Assembly: GCF_025766255.1 (NCBI RefSeq)
Contig: NW_026516665.1
Coordinates: 1 to 64,000 of the forward strand
DNA length: 64,000 nt
Source: Zychaea mexicana
Lineage: Eukaryota; Mucoromycota; Mucoromycetes; Mucorales; Lichtheimiaceae
Direction: 5' to 3'
Positions 1-10,790 of the stretch are shown here, piece after piece; position 1 is the stretch's first letter, and every line of letters begins with the position of its first letter. The position numbers and the translations under genes are program-made. The notes under the pieces are model-generated. The model did not search any database, was not told where the DNA came from, and saw only the letters and a program-made list of their open reading frames with translations.

Positions 1-54
1 CCATCGATGATCGCCTTCGCCTTCTATTTGTAACCATTTTGTTTTACTAACTAG

Positions 55-461
55 GTTGCAATCATTGGTGCCCTTGTATTTTTCTTCCTTCGGAAGCGCC
101 GCAACAATAATAGCGATATGAATGCAAACAGCAACGAGCCTGCACGAGAAGAAGCAGCTGGTAGACGACTTAAAGCTCTGGAAGCCAACAACGGTATGTT
201 TTGACCATCTCATTTTAGCAATTTCTAGTTCATCGCATTGATGGAGATAATTTTTTGCCAACAACTATATTCGACTTTTTTTCTTCAATCGTGTATTCAG
301 TTCCAGCACCACCTTATACGGATAGTTCTTCGCCTCTCGTATCACCTTCCCACCAATTCCTTCCGGTATACGAGTCTGGAAAACCAGATGGCAGCAGTGT
401 TGGCGAAGAAAACGTCCAACGCTTGGTTATGCAGCCTGTGAAGCCAGACAGTGGATCATAG
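55..461 (+). CDS. Kelch-type membrane protein, C-terminal exons (partial)
   Basis: Last two exons, 55-193 and 301-461, of a gene entering from the left edge. A tract AG at 53-54 closes an intron. The first exon encodes the end of a hydrophobic segment (VAIIGALVFFFL) followed by a basic stop-transfer run (RKRR) and a polar tail. The second encodes a proline-rich tail ending in a tag at 459-461. The tail motifs QFLPVY, SGKPD, RLVMQ and VKPD also occur at the end of the complete Kelch gene at 2140-4642, so this is its tandem paralogue. Inferred role: a type I membrane protein with an extracellular Kelch beta-propeller and a conserved cytoplasmic tail. The propeller lies outside the window, so it is inferred from the paralogue only. 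Confidence 0.75.
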
Positions 462-2139
462 TTGTGATAAAGAAGCGCCATAGTAACAGCAACAGCGAAC
501 TTTTCAAACAATACTTATGATAGTTTTAAATTATAATAATAATACCTGCTTGTAACCAGTATATGATATCATTTTAACTTCCACTGGTAACCATTGCACT
601 AATCCTCAAAAGACACACCACATATGAAAGATTCTGTCCTTCATAATATGTGTACTCAGTGCGAAGATTCTTGCATGGATATGGATCAATCTGAATTGGT
701 ACTTCTAATAATCAGGCACTACATTCTTAATTCAAACGTCTATAATAGACCAGAATGGGGCACTACACTGGTGTCGAATCTTGGTATTGGTCTACAAGCC
801 ACGGAGCAGACAATTGGAGCGGGTGGCGGGCACATATTTTATACAACGACTCGTGATTACGATTACTGTATCCGACATATTTAGACTTATAGTGGACCCA
901 GGCTCTCGTAAGCAAAATGTGCTGGATAATCACTGGGAAATTTTCAAACTGCAGAGCAATTGATTTAAACTACACACATGCATTTTATAATACTGGTTGA
1001 TTTCGGTGATACTCTTTTTCCGGAGCGCATTGATCGCCACAGAATTAAAATTCCACGTGTGTTCATGTCTTTTTTACTCTTTTTGCATCTGGGCTGTATA
1101 ACATGCGAAATGATCAAAGTTACAAGAAGATCGCCTGTACTTCCTCTCACGGTTGCCTGGTGAACTCATCGCTTGAGCAGCCCAACAATGAAATAGATTT
1201 TTGCATATGTATGCAGTACGTTATTAGTCTTGTCGATGTAGGTCTTCCCATTGTCCTCAACGAAAATTACCTGAGAGCCCCGTTAAAGTTTTACAGTGTT
1301 CAAGTCTCCGATTGTCAGGTATGCATTATGCATGTCTGTTCTTATGTATACGGTTCTAATGGAAAACGTCCCCAACACGCCGGTGCGCATGTAATTCGAG
1401 TCTCTCACGTATATCCATTTCCGTCAATATATGTTCTTCGCTTTCCAAAGCCTACCGTTGTGCTTTGCTTGTTTATAGAATTTAGTTGAGTCTGGAAAGG
1501 AAGTATCCAGCAGTCTTTTACGATCTTGATCATTGTACTGCAGAGCGGGAGGCTATGTCGTTGAACGAATAGAATATATCTTGTTATCAGTAGCTGAGCG
1601 CAATAACAGATTTCTGCGAATGGTCTTGACGATGACTTGGATGATGTCGAAGAGGCTCGGGTCAAAATGACCATCAGTTTTAACACGCTAAGCCCCGTAT
1701 TCCTCTATTTATATACATGCAACATGATGCGTTGTACGACTTACGCAAGAAAGGAAGCTTAGCGCATGCTTGCAGAATTTGTTAGAAGATATACTTATCT
1801 TCTATTGACAAATATGTTTAATACCTATACAGTTATTTATTTTCGCACCTTTATTTTTCAAATGCTTGTATGATATGGGCCGCGAAGAGCCAAAAAGGAA
1901 GGGCAGAATAGTAATAATGTCTTTGGCAAAAGCTTTCGTCAACAAAACAAAAAGTGAATTACAGTTTCTGTGTTTCTGATTCGCGGGTTACCGAAGAAAG
2001 AGTGTGCTACAACAAAGATCGGAATATGGAAATCCAGTGCTACCATATACCAACCGTCCTTTTTTTTCCTTCGCCCCCCTCTGCTCTCCATCCCTTTTCT
2101 TTTTTCTTTCTGTTTCGATTTCAAACTGCTGTTGTATAA
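462..2139. other. Intergenic, no gene recognised
   Basis: No reading frame here has a recognisable domain or a convincing chain of spliced exons. Short frames near 624-884, 1103-1489 and 1405-1686 overlap one another on both strands and look like chance openings. The stretch just before the next gene, about 2060-2115, is pyrimidine-rich, as is common upstream of fungal start codons. Confidence 0.5.
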
Positions 2140-4642
2140 ATGGTGAATTGGCTCGCTGCTTCTCTGCTAGCCGCTGCAACAGCAGTTTCCGTACGAGCAG
2201 ATACGCCGTCAGGTCGTGCTAATCATGGTGTGTGCTCCGTTTGTTCAATACATTTTATTGCTCTACACGACACCATCTTTTGTTAATAAAAAGGTGACTC
2301 ATACGAATTTATGTTTTTCAAGGTTGCGCTCTACTTGGATCGACAATCTTTTGCTACGGTGGTGCAACGCGAGCTGCTGATGGAACCACTACAGCATTAA
2401 ATAGCAATCTTTTCTACTACCTCGATCTATCTGAGGAAAAGAGCGTCACCGATCTTCGCGGTTCATGGACCGCATTCAGCGGTGGAAACGTCGGACCGAA
2501 TTACTATTTTGCAATTACAGCATTACCTACCGGGAATAGCTTTGTGCGTACCACTTTTTACTTTGTATCGGCAGAATCGACGGTCGAAAACAAGATGTGT
2601 TAAATATATTTTGTTCTTCTAAATGCATAGGTAATTGATGGTGGCCGTGGAGCTGGAACGGATGGGCTTACTACCCAAGCAATTACAGTCTTGTTTAACG
2701 CAACTGGCCAAGGATCATGGAGTACAGTGAGTAACTTTGTCAAAACTCAAAAATCATCGCATCGGTCCACACGAGCATAATATATATTTTCAAGCGTACT
2801 CTTAATAATAACAAAAATGCTTCTGCCATATTAATATAGGATATCCCCTCTGGTGGCCATCCTCTAGTGTAATTATTGGTCTACAGACTCTATGAGTATA
2901 ACGTAGACATCCCGTCTAACTATGATGCTTTTAATTGACATTATCACCCAATAGAGACTCTCATACCGCTGTCTCCGATGCAGACAACAATGTCTATCTT
3001 ATAGGTGGTAGGAGGTACGTTAGAAATAAAAGAAGTGTAAATATTAATTCTTGGCATAGTGTTGACTGTTTTTTTACATCATTTCTAAACATATTTGTTG
3101 TTATCTTCCTTTTCAACATATTTAGTAGCGCTTTCTATAGTAACATCACGGGTCCCATGCAATTTCCCACACAAATGGCAATTTTTCGGCCACCTGTAAG
3201 GAAGGAGTGCATTTTCTTTATGTATGCGAAAGCGATGATACCGTTTGATTAAAATATTTACTCTTAAAACGCATGTAGGAAACATGGAGCTCAACGCCAG
3301 CTACTTTACGGTCGACCTCTACTCAAACCCGATTACACCACAAAGCTGTGATGGGACGAGACGGACATACGATTTACTATGTTGGTGGTGTTTACCCTGC
3401 TCAAGCAGCAGAACAAGGATCAGCTTATTACTATGGTCATGTCCCAATGAACGATATCTTGATCTATGACACTTCAAGCTCAACGTGGAGCACTAGAAAC
3501 GCCACCGGTTTACTACCCACTCCTAGAATGGATCACACGTTAACCATGAGTATGGAATCAAAAACTTTAAAGTTTAACAAAGCAAACAATAGAGACTAGT
3601 GTCGATATTGTCGACACTTCATTATACTCATTGAAATGTACCTACAACTCATGCTTTTGTATTTTTACGCAGAGCCTAGTACTGGAGAGCTTATTGTATA
3701 CGGAGGAACGCAGCTCGGTAAGTTTATTGCTCCACTTCTAGCTTAGCTTTTAATTGTAACAATGCTAACTTCTACTTCAAAATTAATATTGCCTTGCAGA
3801 TTCTTCGCAACCTATAGGTGACTTTTTCTATATTTTAGACACGCAGGATATGACCTGGAGCAACCAGTCGCTTACCGCTGCCGATGGTGCAAATGGTGCT
3901 GGTGCCCGATTTGGGCACGAAGGTATAATTATTGATCACTTTATTAGAATTGCTGTACTGAAACCAAAGATGATTCTTATTGAAAGTTTTTACAAAAAGC
4001 TGTTCTCGTTAACAACAGCAGCTTATACATTATCTTTGGTGCGAATCAGCAAGGATCTACACCAGGATTATTCTTACTTGACATCGAATCTTACCAGTGG
4101 CAGGTGACTTCACCTGCTGTTCACGTTGATTCATCGGATGGAGGGCCAAACGGAGGAATTGGAAATGGCGACGGTGATTTATCATCTGGTGATGGCGGCG
4201 GCGACAGTGACAACATTGGAACTATAGTTGGCGCAGTAGTCGGATCGGTCGCTGGAATTGGAATTATCGGTGCGGCTTTGTTCTTCTTCCGCAGACGACG
4301 CTCCTCGAAAAATAATCATGATGGCAATTTGGGAAGCAGCGATCATATGATGTCTACACATCCTAAAGAAGAAGCAAACGATGGTTAGTGTAACTATTTC
4401 ATGGTGGTTTGGCTGTAAGTTTGGGTAAGCAAAAAGATTCACTAACGTTCCGTTTCTTTTTTGCTTTTCGTATAAAAGAAAGTGCCGCTTACCGTGACGA
4501 CGACAGCTACGCCATGGAAATACCGACACGTCAATTCTTGCCAGCATACACGTCTGGTAAGCCAGACGCCGTACCTGAAGGTGAAGAGCAGCCTCCGGCT
4601 CCTCGTTTAGTCATGCAGGCCGTTAAGCCTGACGGAGCATGA
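2140..4642 (+). CDS. Kelch-repeat type I membrane protein
   Basis: Eleven exons: 2140-2227, 2323-2543, 2631-2726, 2840-2868, 2955-3014, 3126-3195, 3279-3549, 3673-3717, 3800-3922, 4000-4383, 4479-4642. They join in frame to about 516 residues. The ATG opens a signal peptide (residues 1-20, Leu/Ala-rich, ending near VRAD). The ectodomain holds repeated Kelch signatures: IFCYGGA, VYLIGGR, IYYVGG, IVYGGT and IIFGA, each preceded by a strand such as HTAVSD, HHKAVMG or MDHTLTM. This is a galactose-oxidase/Kelch beta-propeller. A Gly/Asp-rich linker leads to a membrane segment at about 408-431, a basic RRRR stop and a tail with QFLPAY, SGKPD, RLVMQ and VKPD. Several stretches look broken until spliced; with the introns removed no frameshift remains. 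The function of this fungal family is not known to me; a cell-surface binding role is inference. Confidence 0.85.
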
Positions 4643-6400
4643 TGGCTTGAATAACTCTTGTATTATTATTATTACAAAAACAGCATACACCATACACCAT
4701 ACAAATTTTGCCAATATTTAACAGCTATATCACTATGATACTATCCATACGCATTATTAAATCTCACCTATTTTCTTGCGAAGATTAAAGCTACGCGTTA
4801 TTTCTGATTACATACAATAAGAAACTCATTGACTGACGTTAATATTAGGTTAATGAGACAAAAGATTGTTCGTGGAAGAACACGATAAAGCGAATAGATT
4901 TGATAAGCGTCCAAGTATGCACCTTTTGTCAACAACAATGCAAATCCACTGGAGACTGAAGTTGCATCAATTAGGCACTACTGTACACTATCACCTTTTC
5001 TAGTTGTCTTATGCTTACGTCCAGTGTTTTTTTACAATTCTTGTCATATACTGGTGTCACTCGTTTACCTCCCTGTACAGTATATGCAAAGGAATGAGGT
5101 CTTAAAAAGAAAGGTTGTCGAAGACTTTATAGTTAGATACAAGAGTTTCTCACATCACGTGCACTAGCATTACCCTAACACAAGAATTATTATCATATAG
5201 ATATTGCCGTTTTCTCTACTTATTTGCGTGTTGTTTGTCTTCTATCTGTCGCTAGTATTTATCCGTTGCTCCTAACAGAAAGGAGAGCAGCATCAAATTT
5301 TAAAGAGCAATATCATCAACCAACCGCTCTAAAAATGATATTTTGATTATGATGCACAGATCTGTAACGTTGCGTCGAAGCTTCCAAAGATGAGACCATT
5401 CTGATGCTTTATAGTGGGTCAGCGCTTGCTGCTCTCGTCTACAGTAGCTGTCAACAACAAGGCTCCAGTGGAGTTTGCTGGAACTACATTGCCAAAATTC
5501 AAACAGCAACAGCAAAGCTAAAACATCTGACATATTACAGCGACCCAGTTCGAGCCGATCTAAGCGACATGCATATACTCGTGGCAGATTTGATACCAAA
5601 CTATAACTTGAATTCATATGTTGTTGCTTCGAGCGATATCAGAAATATCGACGCCATCCTCATGGTGATCTAGTCAGTTACGCCAATAGCAACGAACTCA
5701 AAGACATTGTCTAGCCTTCTTCAGCAACTTTGGGCGAATAAATGTGGGCGGTCTTGTTTTTTCAGCACTGGGCAAATCATGGTCATTACTAATTACGTAG
5801 TACTCACCACATGTGATGGAATCATGGAAACGTTGCTGGGATCGCTAACATCAATAATTGAGACACTAGGCATCGTTTTGAATATTTCCGAGACACTTAC
5901 CGAAAAAGCTCGGTGAAATGATCACTAATAACGTAAGTATGCTTTAATTTAGAAGGGTGCAGTGACTGACGTTTGATGCGATGCACGAATCATGTCGGTA
6001 CTATGTTAAGCATGCGGAAACCATTTCTCCTTACCCTATAATCTTATGGCGGGCAAAAAGTGTCTATAGCCAACAAGATGCTCCGTTCAGACAACCGATT
6101 AACAAAGGTCGAGCAGATAAACAAACATATATGATGATGATCCAAAATAATTCGTAAGTCATCGGAAAGGATCTTCAGTAGTACTAGCGCTACTGCAAAA
6201 AGGAAAAAGTGATCTTTAAACAAATATGATGTATGGGAATAAACAAAAGTGTTGCAGCACTGTTGATACTGCTATGCCATGCCGTGACACGTGTATTTAT
6301 ATACTGTAGTGCTGTGCTTGTGCAACGGATATGTAGCACGGGTAAGTTAAGCAGGAATCGCAATGTCAAGTGTCAGAGTAGAATAGTTGAAAAAGTCCCC
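4643..6400. other. Mostly non-coding, with one weak coding-like stretch
   Basis: A/T-rich spacer. The only stretch with coding texture is 5404-5673 on the plus strand: 89 codons, Ala/Gln/Ser-rich start, internal sequence IQTATAKLKHL, no family recognised. A second short frame at 5707-5916 follows after stop codons in all natural continuations. The two could be relics of one small protein gene, but nothing supports a function. Confidence 0.4.
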
Positions 6401-6419
6401 CTTCCTTGACCCACATATC

Positions 6420-6690
6420 AATGCTGTACACTTTTGCCGGAAACGTGTTTTGCGCAAATCTGTGTAACATTTTGCTCCAAGTGCAAGAAATGATTTGCAT
6501 GTTTCTAGAAATAAGCTTTGTCCAGCGACAAAAGAAAACTTGGCGCAAGCAGAATTTTTGCGTATGTGAGATACAAGAGACTATTGAACAGCGAGCGTGG
6601 GTGAGTATAAGTGAGGGTGATGGTGAGTATGGGTGAGTAACCGATAAAATCGCTCGCAATTGCTCTCACACTTAATTCTCTCACGCTGGG
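6420..6690. repeat. Inverted repeat copy A, partner of copy B at 10232-10790
   Basis: About 270 bases that reappear in the opposite orientation at 10232-10790. Shared landmarks, read here on the plus strand, are the core from TGTGTAACATTTTGC through ATGATTTGCATGTTTCT and CTTGGCGCAAGCAGAA, then a GGGTGAGTAT-rich stretch, then the inner end ATAAAATCGCTCGCAATTGC. Both copies point their inner ends at each other around the zinc-finger/PD-(D/E)XK relic. They could be long terminal inverted repeats of one element or simply two insertions of a repeat. The outermost ends are less similar, so exact boundaries are uncertain. Confidence 0.75.
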
Positions 6691-6822
6691 CTGTTTTTTT
6701 CGTTCCTGGTCTTTGGTTTCTTGCACCACAACATCCATATTCACTCATACCCATTCCCAAATGCTTAATAGAAAAAAACAGTGGTTTATTGCCGTGAATA
6801 TTACTTATATTGATGGCGTGTA

Positions 6823-6994
6823 CAGTTGACCCCCGTTAACGTCAACCATCAGGGTACCAGCAAAAGTGTTGACCATATCGAGGGTTGACCACCACTGGGG
6901 GTAGAGAATAGGCAAAATCTCTAACTGCTAAATTTGAAAGGGTACCAGCGAATCGGTTGACGTTATCGGGGTTGACGTTAACGGGGGTATACTG
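6823..6994. mobile_element. 172-bp pogo/Tc1-like MITE with TA target duplication
   Basis: The element is flanked by TA on both sides (6821-6822 and 6995-6996). The left end is CAGTTGACCCCCGTTAACGT; the right end, reverse-complemented, is CAGTATACCCCCGTTAACGT, a near-perfect terminal inverted repeat of about 24 bases. Internal copies of GGGTACCAGC add subterminal repeats. It has no coding capacity. CAGT termini with TA duplication fit a non-autonomous pogo/Tigger-type Tc1-mariner element. It sits inside or at the 3' end of the decayed minus-strand gene and supplies that gene's terminal frame. Confidence 0.85.
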
Positions 6995-7696
6995 TAATGC
7001 ATTGGCGTTTTGGGTCACGGAGAGGTGACAACACTCGATTGATCTCAGAGGTGCTCGCACTTGGTCGTTCCTGCCGTCAAACACTTGCAACTCTTCATAT
7101 TGTCCGGGTTTGCAATATTTTTCAAAGATGAGCAATACATATAATACATCGTCAAATTGAACCAAGTATTGTTGCAAATTTGTAATCGGTGATGGCAAAG
7201 TGCTTGTAGCCAATTCCATCATGAAATAAAGGCCATCTTCCATCAATTTTGTCAGGTAAAAGGTTGCTATATGGTTGACACACTAGATCGATAAGTAGAT
7301 CGCCGACATTACCTTGATCAACTGCGTTTTTCGAAAATCCATCCAGACGGATGAGATCCTTTGTAATCACATAGTTATTGTCACTGTCAGCTGCAGGTTT
7401 CATTCCTGAAAAACCAATGCATTTGCCAAACTGTACACCTTCAACACAAGAGACCATGACATCAGGTTGCTCTGATGAAATCATCGAACCTTTTGGTACT
7501 GCTTTTGATTCTTCATTCACTGTTCCAGCCCAACAGAAGAAAATATTGTTGTCAGAATCGTCAAATAAAGGAATGAGAGGGCAGGATCCAAGTATCGAGT
7601 GCAAAGCTCTTGTTCTTTGATGACCGAAGTGATCTCTTCTTTCGGCAACATGGTGATACTATCGCAAAAAAAAAGAGGGATGAAGTATGGAATACC

Positions 7697-9290
7697 GGAC
7701 ATATATTTAAAAACAATTTTTTTTTATATTTAATCAAAATTGAATTTTGTTATAAATAAAAAAGATAATATGGATAAGGTAGATAATGTTGAGGATTTAA
7801 TAAACAGTGATGATTCTATTAAAAATTTTAAAAGAAGCTTTATTACCAAGAAAATGGAAGAGTAAAGTATTAAAAAGATAGAAATTGTATTTGATGATAT
7901 TATTAAAGTAATTAAATTTAAAATTAATTTCCTGATTTAAAAGAAATTTATAAAGAATACAAAGTTATAAGAAGAAAGAAAAAACAAAAAGTTAATAATA
8001 AAAATAAAAAATTAAAAGTTGATAACAATAATAGTAAAATTAATAAAAGTTTTGATAAACCAATTAATAAAAATAATAATAAATCTGAAAATATGGTGCA
8101 GGTCAAATAAGTTCTGTTTATTCATCCGTATATGCTGAGGCCTTATTTTCGAGATGCTACTAGTCACTAAAAATGTGTGTTACATATCGAAATTTTAATA
8201 CGGTAAAACTCTTTTTTAGATGTTAGAGAATAGTTCTAATGTGCCAGATTTTTATTCAGAGTGATATCTATGAGAGAGTAGTGGTTCAAAATTTTGGATA
8301 GTTTATAAGCTTGCCACAAAATTGGCCGTCCCTACACAGCCCTACAGCCAATTAAAAATCGTCATTATATCAGCAAAAGATATAGCCGCACCATTATATG
8401 CATATGACACAAATGAATATCAGGTGTATCAATGTCGAAACTGTTGTTGTAAGAAACAACTCCTTTCTTTTTCTATCAGTGTGACTACTATAGCCTAAAA
8501 AGCCTACAAGTAACTGTTCCAAAAGTCCTTGACGAGGTTCCATTAACGATGATATATAACTTTGAATGCAAAGCATGGAGATTTATAGATGCTTATTATC
8601 AGGGATTTCAGGGACGAGAAGCGCTCTACATAGTGAAAAAATACAAATCGCATCGTCAAGTCAAAGTAAATGAATAATGGAATAAAGTACATATACGTTA
8701 GCAGAATTTGCTATTCAAAAATTGGCCGTTTTTTAAAAATATATGGTTTAAGATGACCTATACCATAATAATCTATCTGAGAATAATAATCCATCTGAAT
8801 TGATTTGAATAAAATAAATTCATCTTCTTATACTTCTTTATCAAATATAGAAAATATAGATATAAAATCCAATAGTCATAATAAAAGTATATTAGATAAT
8901 CTAAATATATTAACTAACAAAGAAATTTTTAAATAGGAACAAAAACAAGGTAATATTGATAAATTTATTTCAAACAATAATTCTCAGATAGATAACGGTA
9001 TAAAACCTTATGATTATTTCTCACATTTATTAAAATATATACAGCAAATTATTATATTATTAGAGAAAATGAATTTATTATTTATAAAGTAGAAACCATT
9101 AATAAAAAATATATTAAAAGTTTTATTATATCTAAATTTCAAAATATTATTAGTGAGATTAAAATAAATATTGAATATAATTTAAATATTACAATTAATA
9201 TTTAATAATAAAGTATATAATATGTCCAATAAAGCTAACCTTATCCAAAAAGAGTTATATCCGCTCAAAGCAATATGGAATCATTTTAAA
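7697..9290. other. Extremely A/T-rich island inside an intron
   Basis: Outside the 8094-8765 insertion, this block is by eye roughly four-fifths A/T, far beyond the flanking DNA. It has coding-like texture on the plus strand: Lys/Asn/Ile-rich frames such as one starting MDKVDNVEDLIN near 7770, another with KVIRRKKKQKVNN near 7960, and one open for about 50 codons at 9055-9205, all broken by stops. It lies between a GTAAGT donor (near 9312) and an acceptor (near 7668) of the minus-strand gene. The base composition suggests a foreign source, such as a linear cytoplasmic plasmid/virus-like element, organelle DNA or another A/T-rich genome, but I recognise no protein. Confidence 0.55.
8094..8765. 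mobile_element. 672-bp Tc1/mariner-like insertion with TA flanks
   Basis: Normal-composition DNA sits abruptly inside the A/T-rich island. The ends are TGGTGCAGGTCA (left) and, reverse-complemented, TGGTATAGGTCA (right), flanked by TA at 8092-8093 and 8766-8767. Removing it would rejoin two Asn-rich A/T-rich stretches. It has no complete transposase frame, so it is a non-autonomous or decayed element. The motif ATTGGCCG occurs twice inside (near 8321 and 8721). Confidence 0.55.
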
Positions 9291-10231
9291 AAAAGAATAT
9301 AAAAGTACTTACAGTCTCGAAACAGAGGAGATAATTCTTGAATTTGGTGCTGAAGCAGCGTTTGCTTTTTGCAGGAGATCTGCTTGCACAGCTAATCGTG
9401 TCATTTGCTGAAATTGGGCAATATTCTTGAGTTCCAACATTGATCCCATCAAATCCTTCCCCATACTGTCCAAAGCCAAATTCGCGCCGAACATGATCTT
9501 GCAATTTGCTGATATTTTCTAGCTCCAAAGATGCTAACCAGATGAGGATGCATGCGATATGGTTCAATTAATAACACATAGGACATGGCCCTAAGAAAAA
9601 AAAGAAATTAGAAATTGTTTGGACAATAGATTTTATCTCTTACAAAATGTGTTGCGCATGCGATTCCATGAGTAGATTGCCTGTCATAGTGTTGATGGAT
9701 GCTTGGGATTGAAGAAAGGCTTGGGAAACATCGAAACCATCAATCATATATCGATCACTATTTGATAGCGGTTCGGGTGAGAAATATATTGATTGCGAGG
9801 TATTGCCAACGTCATCGTTGCTGCTAGATGAACTGAGCCAATGTGTTGCATTTTCCATGATGGAGTTTTGTGTTGGAACACTGGCCGCAGCTGGTTCATC
9901 TTTATGGATATCATTGATATGCGATTTTAACTGATCCAAATCAGGGTAATGGGACAAACACGAAACGCATGCATAATAGATAAGGACAGATGTGTATTTG
10001 CCTTTGTGTCCTTCTGAGACATATGTGAATTGCTGTGTATTTCCGCGTGTTTTGCCTTCGCTTCGTGATTGCAAATGCAAGTTGTGCATTTTCAGCAAAT
10101 GCTGTTTCACTTTCGAGGCTTGTGAAAGTTTCTTTTTACAAATGTGGCAGCCGTAACACAATGATACTATTGTTGGTGTTGTCATGACTACAGAGTATGT
10201 GCAAAAAACAAAAGACAGGAACAAAAGATCA

Positions 10232-10790
10232 AGTAGTGTGAGAGCAATTGCGAGCGATTTTATTGGTTACTCACCCATACTCACCCTCACCCAGTAATGA
10301 TTTTCGCCAGGGCGAAAATAGCCGAAAATAGGCGAAAAAAGGCGAAAATTAGAGGCGAAAAATCAATTACTTTACCTGAAAATACATATGAAAACCTAAA
10401 TCTGTTGAAGGGAGGGGGTGAAAAGTGTTGACAATTTGTATTTATAAGATTTGTTTTCTGCTGGGTGCACTTGTATGTCAGGAGTTTTAGGTTCGACGTC
10501 AACTTCACCAAGAATCCCCAATTTTCGCTAGGCGAAAATTGCAGTTGGCGAAATTCGTCAACACTGCCCTCACCCATACTCACCCATACTCACCCACGCT
10601 CGCTGTTCAATAGTCTCTTGTTGAGTCTCACGTACGCAAAAATTCTGCTTGCGCCAAGTTTTCTTTTGTCGCTGGGCAAAGCTTATTTCTAGAAACATGC
10701 AAATCATTTCTTGCACTTGGTGCAAAATGTTACACAGGTACATGCGCAAAAATTCACTGAAAAGTTTCCGGAAAAAGTGTATGTCAAAAT
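10232..10790. repeat. Inverted repeat copy B, partner of copy A at 6420-6690
   Basis: This is the reverse complement of copy A, interrupted by a 275-base hAT-like element at 10292-10566. The inner arm (10232-10291) carries GCAATTGCGAGCGATTTTAT and CACCCATACTCACCC-type repeats. The outer arm (10567-10790) carries the reverse of the copy A core. Both copies encode a similar open stretch (CNIL.QVQEMICMFLEISF) on the strand reading outward to inward, but no protein family is recognised. Confidence 0.75.
10292..10566. mobile_element. 275-bp hAT-like MITE with 8-bp target duplication
   Basis: The element begins CAGTAATGATTTTCGCC. It ends GGCGAAATTCGTCAACACTG, whose reverse complement begins CAGTGTTGACGAATTTCGCC. 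It is flanked by CCCTCACC on both sides (10284-10291 and 10567-10574). CAGTxxTG termini, an 8-base duplication and repeated subterminal GGCGAAAA motifs fit a non-autonomous hAT element. Copy A of the surrounding repeat lacks the insertion and serves as the empty site. Confidence 0.85.

Larger units (their letters stand above)
6995..10185 (-). pseudogene. C2H2 zinc-finger plus PD-(D/E)XK-like gene, disrupted
   Basis: Probable start ATG at 10185 (MTTPTIVS). The first exon, to about 9645, encodes two C2H2 fingers, each C-x2-C-x12-H-x4-H (CHIC...HLLKMH and CVSC...HINDIH). A donor GTAAGA follows. Further exon material near 9590-9310 includes LALDSMGKDLMG, ending at a GTAAGT donor near 9312. The next exon resumes near 7664 after an unusually long intron holding A/T-rich DNA. 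It encodes EQELCTRYLDP, QPDVMVSCVE, GKCIGFSGMKPA and, in another frame, FDDVLYVLLIFEKYC. The PD followed by x-M-K resembles a PD-(D/E)XK core with its acidic residue lost. Reading requires frame changes near 7580 and 7250, so the copy is probably dead. A MITE follows at the 3' end. Similar proteins are, to my recollection, common and uncharacterised in Mucorales. Confidence 0.6.

Noticed and set aside
2841..3360. Apparent stops and frameshifts in the middle of the second Kelch gene
   Set aside because: Consistent GT-AG introns at 2869-2954, 3015-3125 and 3196-3278 remove them and restore Kelch motifs in one frame.
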